A stretch of 53,952 nt of DNA from Methanobacteriota archaeon (lineage in GTDB: Archaea; Thermoplasmatota; Poseidoniia; Poseidoniales; Thalassarchaeaceae): NCBI GenBank assembly GCA_002727275.1, contig PBWO01000039.1, forward strand, positions 1 through 53,952, read 5' to 3'. The notes under the pieces were generated by a model. That model saw only the letters and a list, made by a program, of their open reading frames with translations, ran no database searches and had not been told where the DNA came from. Positions within the stretch are counted from its first letter, which is position 1, and every line of letters starts with the position of its first letter. This document shows positions 26,091 to 34,334 of this stretch, piece after piece. Both the position numbers and the translations under genes were made by a program.

Positions 26091-27257
26091 TTGTCCCAAT
26101 GGCAGCAGATACTGCATACTCAGTCCGAGCATTCACCACCTAGGCTCAGCATCGAAGAAGCTTCAATATTGTATGATGAAGCCAATTTAACTGAGTTAAT
26201 GCATGTTGCATCAATCCATCGTAGACTTAGAGTGCCCGGAAATCATGTAACCTACTTAGTTGACCGAAATGTGAATTACACTAATGTATGCACAATTAAT
26301 TGTCATTTTTGCTCATTCTACAGGCCACCGGGTCACCCTGAAAGCTATCTCCAGACAGTGGATCAGATTAGTGAGAGATTCGCCGAGTTGGAGGATATTG
26401 GTGGCTCTCGTGTATTAATGCAAGGCGGAGTTCATCCCGAACTAGAACTGGAGTGGTATACTAGTATAATTCATGAACTAAGATTAAGGCATCCTTCAAT
26501 AGATTTAGATTGCTTCTCTCCCATTGAAATTGAAGGTATCTCGGAGATATGTGGACTGTCTACTGAACAGGTCTTACGGGAACTTCAGGAAGCAGGAATG
26601 CACGGTCTTCCAGGAGGTGGTGCAGAGATGCTAGTTGACGACGTCCGTCTCGATATCTCTCCAAAGAAAGGCTCGGCAGAGAATTGGTTACGAGTGATGC
26701 GCGAGGCCCAAAACCTAGGTCTAACCACATCTGCAACAAATGTGATAGGTTTTGGAGAGACAAATTTGCACCGATTAGAGCATTTGCACAAAATTAGGAC
26801 ACTACAGGACGAAACACTGTCGAAAGGCCTCAAAGGCTTCACCTCATTCATAGCCTGGCCAGTGATGTTGGAGAACAACTCGTTTGGTAAGAGAGGTCGA
26901 GGAACTAACAGATACACTTTGGGAGCGGGCTCTAATGAATACCTTAGACACGTGGCAATATCTAGGATATTTTTCGACAATATCTACCATATCCAAGCAT
27001 CATGGCCTACTATGGGAATGAAAGTCGCCCAGATGGCACTTTTCGCCGGAGCTGATGATATTGGATCAACAATGATGGAAGAAAATGTGGTATCCTCTTC
27101 AGGTACTAGCAAGATGCAAGCTTCTGAACGTGAGCTTCAATCTGTTGTATCCAGGGCCGGGTTTATTCCGGTTAAGCGTGATTCAGATTACAATTTATTG
27201 GATACAATATTAATCGAAGAGGAATTATTCTCCCCTCCTCCTTCTCAACCCAACTGA
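26091..27257 (+). CDS. mqnC: Radical SAM dehypoxanthine futalosine cyclase-like enzyme
   Basis: A 388-residue radical SAM protein. The cluster motif is C67-TIN-C71-HF-C74, directly followed by SFYRPPG. VTYLVDRNVNYTNVC, LMQGGVHPELELEWY, GLPGGGAEML, TLQDETLSKGLKGFTSFIAWP and STMMEENVVSSSGT fit MqnC of the futalosine menaquinone pathway better than its relative CofH of F420 synthesis. The start is TTG behind GAGGGGTGA. No other mqn genes lie in the window, so menaquinone synthesis is inferred from this gene and the class-2 PyrD. The 3' end overlaps the convergent membrane-protein gene by 13 bases. Confidence 0.82.
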   Translation: MSQWQQILHTQSEHSPPRLSIEEASILYDEANLTELMHVASIHRRLRVPGNHVTYLVDRNVNYTNVCTINCHFCSFYRPPGHPESYLQTVDQISERFAELEDIGGSRVLMQGGVHPELELEWYTSIIHELRLRHPSIDLDCFSPIEIEGISEICGLSTEQVLRELQEAGMHGLPGGGAEMLVDDVRLDISPKKGSAENWLRVMREAQNLGLTTSATNVIGFGETNLHRLEHLHKIRTLQDETLSKGLKGFTSFIAWPVMLENNSFGKRGRGTNRYTLGAGSNEYLRHVAISRIFFDNIYHIQASWPTMGMKVAQMALFAGADDIGSTMMEENVVSSSGTSKMQASERELQSVVSRAGFIPVKRDSDYNLLDTILIEEELFSPPPSQPN

Positions 27258-28333
27258 TCGGCGGATTCAGTTCTGCCACTGCGTACAGGCATAGTTGCAA
27301 TTGGAGCTAACCCTCCTCGTTCAGGAATTAGAATTGGTTTGACCCATTTCATTCTAGTTCCATCATCCCGAACAGCTTCTATTACTAGTTCCCAGTGAAT
27401 TGCAATTAGTGCAGAATATATTGAACCCGGCCAGATATCAGAAGGGCCTGGAAGATTTAATCTCCCAGTTTCTCCAGCAAGCCCAATCCATTCACCAGAA
27501 GCCATCACCCTTAGTGGCTCTAGAAGGAGCAATCTCTGATGAGCAACTGGTAGAGGGATCGCTTCTCCAACACCAGTCCCTAACTCTTCTCCGGAAGTGA
27601 TTCTTCTATCCGGAAGACTAGTTGACATTCCCGGAGAGGATTGCCGCCCTTCTTCCCGTTCGAGGGCTTCCAAGACTTTCTCCCTCTCTGGAACAATCAT
27701 TCCAACCTGAATTCGAGCCCTTTGGGGCATTACATCTACTGGAGAATATTTTAGCCACAGCTCTAGATTATTTGATTTGATTTCAGTAGAAGTGACGATA
27801 TCTTCTAGTGGTTCAGAGATGTATCTGTTTTGCCTTCGGATGTCTCTCAGGTTGGCCACTATTCTGAGAATAATTGGAACTGCGAATAATGGGAAAGAAA
27901 AGAACAACAATTTGGGGTAGTCAAGCGGACCTATTCGATAGGATCCTGCAAATGATTCAGATAACAAACCGCTAGCAACTAGACCTGGCTCTAAACTATG
28001 GATAAGAAGTGATAGAATGATAATTACTACCGCAGGACGGATTGCTTTTCTGGCTAGTGAATGCAAAGGATCAGGCTCGATATACCATCCACTTCTTGAC
28101 TTTGTAATGAAATCAAATGGAGATCTCGATATTTCACAAGTTAGGGTAGGAAAATCATCATCCGCCTTTGTCGAACGCCACTCAACTTTCCAACTATCAT
28201 CTTGGCCAATTGAGAAGGAAGGAGGGGCTTCCTGCTCGGATTCAACGATTACTTCCACGATTGGAATCCCTTGAGGATCAACACTTGCATGTTCGAATGG
28301 AGGAAACCTGAGTCTCTGGACTGAGCGGAACAT
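27245..28333 (-). CDS. Membrane protein of unknown function with two central TM segments
   Basis: A 362-residue protein. A 90-residue N-terminal soluble region is followed by two hydrophobic segments (about AIRPAVVIIILSLLIHSL and YPKLLFFSFPLFAVPIIL). A cytoplasmic-type basic region and a long C-terminal soluble domain with regular beta character follow. No family is recognised. I place the start at the ATG 28333, 2 bases after the GGR stop with GTGGGG upstream. The track's GTG at 28345 would overlap the geranylgeranyl reductase gene. Co-transcription with that gene is likely. Confidence 0.7.
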   Translation of the reverse strand: MFRSVQRLRFPPFEHASVDPQGIPIVEVIVESEQEAPPSFSIGQDDSWKVEWRSTKADDDFPTLTCEISRSPFDFITKSRSGWYIEPDPLHSLARKAIRPAVVIIILSLLIHSLEPGLVASGLLSESFAGSYRIGPLDYPKLLFFSFPLFAVPIILRIVANLRDIRRQNRYISEPLEDIVTSTEIKSNNLELWLKYSPVDVMPQRARIQVGMIVPEREKVLEALEREEGRQSSPGMSTSLPDRRITSGEELGTGVGEAIPLPVAHQRLLLLEPLRVMASGEWIGLAGETGRLNLPGPSDIWPGSIYSALIAIHWELVIEAVRDDGTRMKWVKPILIPERGGLAPIATMPVRSGRTESADQLG

Positions 28334-28335
28334 GA

Positions 28336-29535
28336 TTAGCCCCACAATACGGCCTTAATCGCTCTCTTGGCCAGTGACCTAAATTCAGGCACCTCACGAA
28401 GCATTTGCATACCCAAGGGAATTGGATTCTCAATTTCTCCAACCTCATTAATCAATTCAGTAACTTCAGGCTTGGACCACACCGAGAACACTTCATCCAA
28501 TTCTTGATCATTCATCTGAGTAAGGAATGCATCCCTGAGTGCCCTTGCTCTCAATTGTTCCTTCCGAATCGGTTTGTGATTTTCGGTTACGATTGATTCA
28601 AACTTGGATTGTGGTATCTCACCTCGAACCATCTTCAATAGATTAGGTACCGTTGTTTCCACATGCATGAAACCCGGACCAATCCCTCCACCAGTAGTTG
28701 GCTTACATAGTCCAGCCGCATCTCCAAAGAGCATCACTCTACCTTTGAGTGGATGCTTAACTAAGCCGCTGGGAACTGGGCCACAGAAGCGCCCCACCTC
28801 CCTACAAGCCGAGAATCTGTGAGACCATTGGGGTTCATGCATCAGAGCATTCAGAAGTTGTTCAGGAGATCTCCCTCCAAGTAATTCCGCTTTACTCCAT
28901 GCACCTATTCTTGTTGTGTCTCCGGAAGGAATCGCCCAAGCAAAAAATCCCGGTGCGATATCAGAGCCCGTGTACATGTCCAACTTACCATTTTCTCCGA
29001 CATAACCTGTAACTTCGATTTGGAAACCAATCATCATTTCTTTCGGGCGACCCATCTTGAAATTTCTTCTCACCCATGAGTGAGAACCATCAGCCCCACA
29101 TAGCATTGAACATCTAAGATCGACATCACCTGTAGGAGTTGAGATTGTGATGCTAACGCCATCACCATCTTGCTCTGCTGATTTTGGGCTGCTAGATAAC
29201 CAAAGCTCGGCACCAGATTCTAATGCCGATTCAACAATGGCTTCATCAAACAGTTTTCTGCATACACTCCAAGTTCTGATAGTATCAGGAGATCCAATTG
29301 AGACTACTTCACCCGAAGGCCCATGAATCCTAGCCCCCCATATCGATGTGAGAACAGTATCGTGCAATCCAATCAGTTCCATAGCTTCTGGATTAACTAG
29401 TCCAGCGCATTGGAACGGCCTTCCAATCTGAGCATGTTCTTCAATGATTAGAACTGATGAACCTCCTTCGGAAAGTCGGCGAGCCAGCAGCCCACCAACC
29501 GGCCCGGCTCCGACGACCACGAAGTCGTAATCCAT
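28336..29535 (-). CDS. Geranylgeranyl reductase family FAD-dependent oxidoreductase
   Basis: A 399-residue flavoprotein. The FAD-binding VVVGAGPVGGLLARRL opens the protein. GRPFQCAGLVNPEAM (a cysteine-containing GGR-family segment), VCRKLFDEAIVESALESGAEL and MLFGDAAGLCKPTTGGGIGPG follow, the last being typical of digeranylgeranylglycerophospholipid reductases. It saturates double bonds of isoprenoid chains in archaeal lipids or quinone side chains. A menaquinone side chain is possible given mqnC nearby, but membrane lipid is the default expectation. Confidence 0.88.
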   Translation of the reverse strand: MDYDFVVVGAGPVGGLLARRLSEGGSSVLIIEEHAQIGRPFQCAGLVNPEAMELIGLHDTVLTSIWGARIHGPSGEVVSIGSPDTIRTWSVCRKLFDEAIVESALESGAELWLSSSPKSAEQDGDGVSITISTPTGDVDLRCSMLCGADGSHSWVRRNFKMGRPKEMMIGFQIEVTGYVGENGKLDMYTGSDIAPGFFAWAIPSGDTTRIGAWSKAELLGGRSPEQLLNALMHEPQWSHRFSACREVGRFCGPVPSGLVKHPLKGRVMLFGDAAGLCKPTTGGGIGPGFMHVETTVPNLLKMVRGEIPQSKFESIVTENHKPIRKEQLRARALRDAFLTQMNDQELDEVFSVWSKPEVTELINEVGEIENPIPLGMQMLREVPEFRSLAKRAIKAVLWG

Positions 29536-29585
29536 AGCATAGGCCTCTTAGCCACCGGTTTTTGAGTCCTGCCTAGTAACTGTAT

Positions 29586-31853
29586 CTAGGAACGCCTTCT
29601 CCTAGATCTTCCTTTTCGCCCCTTAATCTTAGAGATTATATCGCTAGCATCCGACTTAGTCAACTCTGAGGGGTCCCTCGCACCCACTGTTGCTAATATC
29701 TCGGAGAGTGGTTTCTCATTCTGCTCAGCTAACTTTTCGATCAATTCTACTTGTGATTCTGTTGCTGGCAAACCCTTGGTCAATTCTATCATTTTACCAA
29801 TCAATTCGCTTGCAGTTCCTTCGCTACCACCTGTCAAGGCAGATATTTCACTAACTCCAGCAAGTTCGAGCGCACTATCTAAATCCATTTTCAATTGGTC
29901 AGCAAGTTTGACTATCAGAGAAACCTGTTTCTCACTAGGAGGGTAGCCAAAACTTTCTCCTATTTCCTGCAACTTTTCAATGACTGTTCGCGCTTCATCA
30001 CCAGTAATCTCATCAATCGTCTTCCCAGACAACAACTCATCCTTAATTTCAGATTCAAGATGAACCAAACGTGACTCAATCAATGCCTTCTGTCTAGGAG
30101 TTGCAGTTTGTTTTCTGATGCTCAGAGCATTGTTGTGCATATCCCTGAATTGAGTGACGAATCTGTCCCAAACATCAGGGCCATTCTGTGAACCGGTTTC
30201 AACATGATCTAGAGTTCCTTCCATTTGAGAGGTGAAATCAGGAGTGAACAATCCAAATTCTTCGTCTTGTTGATTGTAGAATGGAACCACATCTATCCAT
30301 AGTAGTCTACCATCATCTGTCGGAATCAATGAGCTTCCTTCCAATTTCACGTATCCTCTTCCAGTGAGTTTCTGGATGGTACTGACATAAGTCGACGGGC
30401 GCCCAATCTCTGCATTTTTCATGGCCTGAACAATTGAACTCTCTGTGTATCTTCTAGGGGGCTTTGTTTGATCTGTAATCATTCTTGGACTTTCTTTACT
30501 CTGCTCAATAGGCCACTCCGCACCTGCTTCAAGAACATCCTCGGGTGGTTGAGTTTTCACATCAGGGTTAAATTGCGTAAATACCGCTTCCCAACCGCTG
30601 TGAGTTCTCCAAGATGCCGTTCCTCTGAGGGACTTCTGGCAGCCTTCTACTTCGGCCTCTAGATCTCGTCTCTCTCTGATAGATTGAGACATCTGGCTGG
30701 CAGCAAAACGGGCCCAAATCAGAGCGTATAGGCGCTTCTCATCTGCCGAGGCATCAATAGACAAAGTATCCGGCTTACTGGGACGAATAGCCTCATGTGC
30801 ATCTTGGACGTTTGTCTTTCTTTTAGCATCCTTTCCAACTACGCCCTTGCCTAGATAGTCATCGCCATATTTCTCACGAATATACTGCCTTATCTTCTTA
30901 CGCGCATCGGGATTGGTTCTAGTTGAATCCGTTCTGATGTAAGTTACATATCCAGATTGATAGAGTGTAGAAGCCACACGACTTGTCTTTGATACCGACC
31001 ACCCCAGAACTGAGTTACCAGCTTGAAGCATGGTATCAGTGGTGAAAGGAGGCTGAGGATTCCTCTTCGTGATGCCCTCTTTCACAGAAGTAATAGTCAA
31101 TTTTTCAGAAGAATTGAGTGCATCAAACGCAGATTTAGCAAGTTCATCATTTGACGTCCTATCTGCCCTGTGTTTGCCCGAGTCGTCAAACCATGCTCCA
31201 CTATCATCCTTCTCGTGAAATCTCACATTGAATCTGATACCATTACTATCTGCATGCACGCTATGGTATTCTATAGGTACGTGGGCTTCTCTTTCAATTT
31301 CTCGCTCTACGATGAAACCAAGAGTAGGAGTCTGGACTCGCCCCATCGAAGTAAGTCTCCATGACTTGCTGAATCTAGAGCACCTGTATCCAACCAGCCT
31401 ATCCATGAATCTTCTAACTTTAGCGGCATCAACGAGATTGGAGTCGATTTCGCTGGGATTTGAAATAGAATCTGAAACCGCGGTCTTCGTTATCTCGTTG
31501 AAGGCGACTCTGTAGATTTTGGGAAACTCGGAGAAAAGGAGACTCAATCTCCATGCGATAAACTCACCTTCTCTATCAGGATCAGTTGCTATGTATACCT
31601 CTTCTACTCCTGATTTTCGTGCTCTAGAAAGTATAGAATTGACAACCCTTTCAGCACCATCAGTCCAATCCCAAGGAGGCTCAGGCAACTCTCCCTTACT
31701 CGATGCCCACATTGCTTTCGATCTTTGCTTCGAACCGTTACCGGATGGAAGGTCTTGCACATGACCATTGCATGCTTCTACTATCCAGCCCTTGCCAAGA
31801 TAACTCTTGACCGTACGTGCCTTAGCACCTGATTCAAGAATCATTAACTTCAT
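29586..31853 (-). CDS. topA: DNA topoisomerase I (type IA) with C-terminal tandem repeats
   Basis: A 755-residue type IA topoisomerase that relaxes negatively supercoiled DNA. The Toprim domain holds the catalytic Glu7 (MILESGAKA) and DPDREGE (92-98). The active-site tyrosine is Tyr305 in YVTYIRTDSTR, and GRVQTPTLG and EIGRPSTYVSTIQKL complete the core. The usual C-terminal zinc ribbons are absent. Instead residues about 585-745 form three similar units of 50-55 residues, each starting T/S-x-x-Q and ending with a helix A-S-x-x-I, before a basic tail (GRKGRSRRRR). A TTTATA promoter element lies about 70 bases upstream. Confidence 0.94.
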   Translation of the reverse strand: MKLMILESGAKARTVKSYLGKGWIVEACNGHVQDLPSGNGSKQRSKAMWASSKGELPEPPWDWTDGAERVVNSILSRARKSGVEEVYIATDPDREGEFIAWRLSLLFSEFPKIYRVAFNEITKTAVSDSISNPSEIDSNLVDAAKVRRFMDRLVGYRCSRFSKSWRLTSMGRVQTPTLGFIVEREIEREAHVPIEYHSVHADSNGIRFNVRFHEKDDSGAWFDDSGKHRADRTSNDELAKSAFDALNSSEKLTITSVKEGITKRNPQPPFTTDTMLQAGNSVLGWSVSKTSRVASTLYQSGYVTYIRTDSTRTNPDARKKIRQYIREKYGDDYLGKGVVGKDAKRKTNVQDAHEAIRPSKPDTLSIDASADEKRLYALIWARFAASQMSQSIRERRDLEAEVEGCQKSLRGTASWRTHSGWEAVFTQFNPDVKTQPPEDVLEAGAEWPIEQSKESPRMITDQTKPPRRYTESSIVQAMKNAEIGRPSTYVSTIQKLTGRGYVKLEGSSLIPTDDGRLLWIDVVPFYNQQDEEFGLFTPDFTSQMEGTLDHVETGSQNGPDVWDRFVTQFRDMHNNALSIRKQTATPRQKALIESRLVHLESEIKDELLSGKTIDEITGDEARTVIEKLQEIGESFGYPPSEKQVSLIVKLADQLKMDLDSALELAGVSEISALTGGSEGTASELIGKMIELTKGLPATESQVELIEKLAEQNEKPLSEILATVGARDPSELTKSDASDIISKIKGRKGRSRRRRS

Positions 31854-31918
31854 TTTGCCATCCCGTCAGTATGTCATTTGCAGACCGAACCGACTGTTTG
31901 CAGCGCCGACTCCGACCC

Positions 31919-31929
31919 TGTATAAACAT
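31919..31929 (-). promoter_or_regulatory. Putative TATA box for topA
   Basis: On the minus strand the sequence reads CATGTTTATACAGG. The TTTATA core is about 70 bases from the topA ATG, which predicts a transcription start near 31897 and a leader of about 40 bases. Confidence 0.35.
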
Positions 31930-31947
31930 GAGTGACCAGTGATTGAG

Positions 31948-31986
31948 ACAACGCCCGCACGAGCGCGCGCGTGCGCGAAGCGGAAC
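31948..31986. other. GC-rich, self-complementary intergenic stretch
   Basis: Between topA and the gene at 32028 lies a run of alternating CG (GAGCGCGCGCGTGCGCG). Within it GCACG...CGTGC can form a short hairpin. It is much more GC-rich than its surroundings. It may be a 3'-end structure of the upstream gene or a Z-DNA-prone tract; no function is shown. Confidence 0.3.
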
Positions 31987-32027
31987 TATGCCAATCTTCG
32001 TCTGGACAACGACTCGTCCCAGGGTAT

Positions 32028-32393
32028 CTAAGCTGCAGGACCGGCGCATCCAATACATCCCGGATACCCGGCCATGGCAAGTTCTAACATCACTTTGAGG
32101 TACCTTCCCCAGATGTTTGGTATATCTCCCGGAATCCAGATTACATCATCGTCAGGCTCTCTCCCTCCAATTCTTCCATTAGGAGATTCGGGAAATTCTA
32201 TGCAGATGGAATTACTATTGACTTTGATTTGATTTACTGTAATTATGAGACTTGGGGAAACATCACCAAGTTTTGCAGAAAGCGAATCAATATCCGTACT
32301 ATATCCCTCATCTGCTACGAAAGTAACCTCTGAACTTTGAAGAGTCCTACGTGCTAGCTCGCTTATCGCCGCAGCCTCAAATGTGGCACGCAC
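32028..32393 (-). CDS. Hypothetical protein with C-terminal GCIGC motif
   Basis: A 121-residue protein from a GTG at 32393. It begins with an alpha-helical segment (FEAAAISELARRTLQSS), continues with beta-type segments (VTFVADEG, SLIITVNQI, SICIEFPES) and ends in a helix and YPGCIGCAGPAA. The alpha/beta layout is protein-like, and the only cysteines besides one are the CxxC near the end. I do not recognise the family. It is divergent from pyrD with about 53 bases between starts. A role in nucleic-acid or metal binding cannot be decided. Confidence 0.5.
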   Translation of the reverse strand: MRATFEAAAISELARRTLQSSEVTFVADEGYSTDIDSLSAKLGDVSPSLIITVNQIKVNSNSICIEFPESPNGRIGGREPDDDVIWIPGDIPNIWGRYLKVMLELAMAGYPGCIGCAGPAA

Positions 32394-32446
32394 AGACCCG
32401 CGATGCTACGCAACGCTTGAAGTGTACCTCTCAGCGCATTCGCACG

Positions 32447-33550
32447 ATGGGGCTGCCATACAGCGTATTCGTACGCCCTATGTTACGCTTCGTTGATTCA
32501 GAGACTGCACATTCATTGTCAATGAACGCCCTCAGAACTTTTGGCCAGAGTGGATTGGGCCAGAGGACTCTGAGTACTGTCTATAGAACTCCAGAATTGC
32601 CGATCCATGTTTTCGGACGGTTATTCCATCACCCTCTAGGGCTAGCAGCAGGATTCGACAAGGGAGCAGAAGCACTGTCCGCATGGCCAGCCCTCGGCTT
32701 CTCTTGGATAGAGTACGGTGGAATTACTCGTTTTCCTCAAGATGGAAATACGAAACCAAGGATGTTCAGATCTGACCGTCACGGGGCTTTAGTCAACCGA
32801 ATGGGATTCAATAATCCGGGTGCAGCCGAAGTTCGTGACAGGTTGATTGAGAGGAGGGCTTCTGGTAAGTGGCCGAAAACACCAGTCGCTGCAAACATTG
32901 GACGTTCAAAGAAAACTCCTAACGAAAGTGCTGCTAGTGACTACTCTCAGACTCTTGAGATACTATGGAACCATGCCGACATGTTTGTCCTCAATATTTC
33001 ATCTCCTAACACTCCGGGACTAAGGGACTTAGCAGATTCGGATTATCTATCATCCATTGTAACTGAGTGCAAGTCTATGGCCGATAGGAAAGGAGGGGGC
33101 AAACCACTTTTGGTTAAAGTATCTCCAGATGCTGGTAACGAGGAGATATTATCTTCAGCACATTCCGCTTTAAGATCAGGTGCTGATGGATTGGTTGCGA
33201 TCAACACATCTATGCATAGGCCAGTACCTAGGAACGCAGCCTCAAGGGGTGTTTTTGCAGAGGCAGGAGGGATATCTGGTAGACCTCTGCAAAACAGGTC
33301 GAAGGAAGTGATATCACTGTTGTATTCAGAAGTCGGTGACTCCATACCCATAGTTGGAGTTGGAGGCATTGAGTCTTCAGAAACTGCATGGGAAGCAATA
33401 ACATCAGGAGCATCACTAATCCAGTTGTATTCAGCTTTAGTTTTCAAAGGACCGTCTGTTGTCAGCTCCATAGTTAGAGGATTGAAGAAGAAGGTCAAGC
33501 AGAACGGCTTCGTTAGTCTCGAAGAGGCCGTAGGGTACGAGATGCCTTGA
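32447..33550 (+). CDS. pyrD: Dihydroorotate dehydrogenase, class 2 (quinone-dependent)
   Basis: A 367-residue flavoenzyme oxidising dihydroorotate to orotate in pyrimidine synthesis. The class 2 features are the N-terminal helical membrane-association region (YSVFVRPMLRFVDSETAHSLSM) and a serine as active-site base in NISSPNTPGL. LAAGFDKGAEAL, GFNNPGA and VGGIESSETAWEAITSGA bind FMN and substrate. Class 2 enzymes pass electrons to a membrane quinone, consistent with mqnC in the window; most archaea use the NAD/fumarate class 1 types. The start is the ATG 32447; the track ORF is 32 codons longer without support. Confidence 0.93.
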   Translation: MGLPYSVFVRPMLRFVDSETAHSLSMNALRTFGQSGLGQRTLSTVYRTPELPIHVFGRLFHHPLGLAAGFDKGAEALSAWPALGFSWIEYGGITRFPQDGNTKPRMFRSDRHGALVNRMGFNNPGAAEVRDRLIERRASGKWPKTPVAANIGRSKKTPNESAASDYSQTLEILWNHADMFVLNISSPNTPGLRDLADSDYLSSIVTECKSMADRKGGGKPLLVKVSPDAGNEEILSSAHSALRSGADGLVAINTSMHRPVPRNAASRGVFAEAGGISGRPLQNRSKEVISLLYSEVGDSIPIVGVGGIESSETAWEAITSGASLIQLYSALVFKGPSVVSSIVRGLKKKVKQNGFVSLEEAVGYEMP

Positions 33551-33595
33551 CCAGCCAATGGAAACTCTATTCTATGTCAATGATAGGTTCGTAAC

Positions 33596-33973
33596 ATGGC
33601 AGGCACAAGAGCATCCAGATTGGGTTTGGTTGCTGTTTGTATGGCTGTCTTGGTCGCCTTGATGTTTATCAGTGTAGATCCAGAAACTCAATACTATATC
33701 GATGAGGTAATGGATTCGCCCCAAGATTACGAAGGCGATGTCCACATGCGTGGACAAGTCAGCCCGGGAACAATAGATTCCTCGACCTCTTCATTTATTC
33801 TCATAGGAATAGAACATTCACTCAGCATAGACTATTCTGCTGCTGCTATTCCCGATGGCTTTGAGGAAGGCCATACCATTGCGGTTAAAGGCCAACTAAT
33901 GAATAACGGCGCGGGTTGGATTTTGATAGCGAATGAGATTCAGACAGGCTGTCCTTCGAAGTATTCTGAGTGA
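33596..33973 (+). CDS. ccmE: CcmE-like heme chaperone, CxxxY variant
   Basis: A 125-residue protein with an N-terminal membrane anchor (LGLVAVCMAVLVALMFISV). An OB-fold domain follows: DVHMRGQVSPGTI, IDYSAAAIPDGFEEGHTIAVKGQL and ILIANEIQTGCPSKY all align with CcmE by eye. CcmE carries heme to apocytochrome c outside the membrane. The usual heme-binding histidine of HxxxY is replaced by Cys119 in CPSKY (Cys119-Tyr123), the variant known from archaea and some sulfate reducers. No other ccm genes are in the window. It lies 45 bases after pyrD and is followed by the SRP RNA gene. Confidence 0.85.
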   Translation: MAGTRASRLGLVAVCMAVLVALMFISVDPETQYYIDEVMDSPQDYEGDVHMRGQVSPGTIDSSTSSFILIGIEHSLSIDYSAAAIPDGFEEGHTIAVKGQLMNNGAGWILIANEIQTGCPSKYSE

Positions 33974-33999
33974 TTTCCTGATTTACGGTTAGGGATTTG

Positions 34000-34006
34000 T
34001 TGATAT
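34000..34006 (+). promoter_or_regulatory. Putative TATA box for SRP RNA
   Basis: The TTGATAT core lies 23-29 bases upstream of the proposed RNA start (GGGCTAGG at 34029), the normal distance for an archaeal TATA element. Confidence 0.35.
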
Positions 34007-34028
34007 GCGTCGATAGAGCGGCCAAGTC

Positions 34029-34333
34029 GGGCTAGGGGGGGTGTTGACGTACTCTATTTTCCTCAAATCGTCGAAAACGGGGGCCTGAAGTCCGAGGGCG
34101 GCGAAGACGAGCCGACGATGACCCTGCGGTTGACGTCGATGCCTCGCCCCCAAGAGATCCAGGTTGGCTGGAATCGCTTCCGGAGGGGAGCGAGGACTGT
34201 CTCATACCCGGGAACCAGGTCAGGCGCGGAAGCGAGCAGCCCGACTGGGGACGCTGGATGCCTTGGGACAGCGGGGCGGAGGAGATCGTGGATTTGGAAT
34301 CGAAGGTGACGATCGTCCACCGAGGACATGCCC
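34029..34333 (+). ncRNA. ffs: Signal recognition particle RNA (7S RNA)
   Basis: The helix 8 signature is unmistakable: ACCAGGTCAGG, then CGCGGAAGCG, then AGCAGCC (34213-34240). It binds SRP54 and is flanked by complementary arms (CCGGGA / CCGACTGGGG). The 5' end is set at GGGCTAGG, which resembles the start of other archaeal 7S RNAs, followed by a GTGTTGACGTACTC Alu-domain-like region. The 3' end is set at GCCC (34330-34333), which can pair with the 5' GGGC. The length of about 305 nt is normal. Both ends could shift by 10 bases. ORFs called over this region are shadows. It directs membrane-protein insertion with SRP19/SRP54. Confidence 0.92.
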
Positions 34334-34334
34334 A

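Noticed and set aside
26091-27257. CofH (F420 synthesis) as identity of the radical SAM gene
   Set aside because: The STMMEENVV and FTSFIAWP segments and the SFYR after the cluster motif fit MqnC better, and no cofG is adjacent.
31834-32080. Minus-strand ORFs 31834..32058 and 31874..32080
   Set aside because: They straddle the topA start and the GC-rich tract, overlap each other, and have no protein-like composition.
33043-33558. 171-residue minus-strand ORF opposite pyrD
   Set aside because: Shadow frame of pyrD without motifs or a ribosome site.
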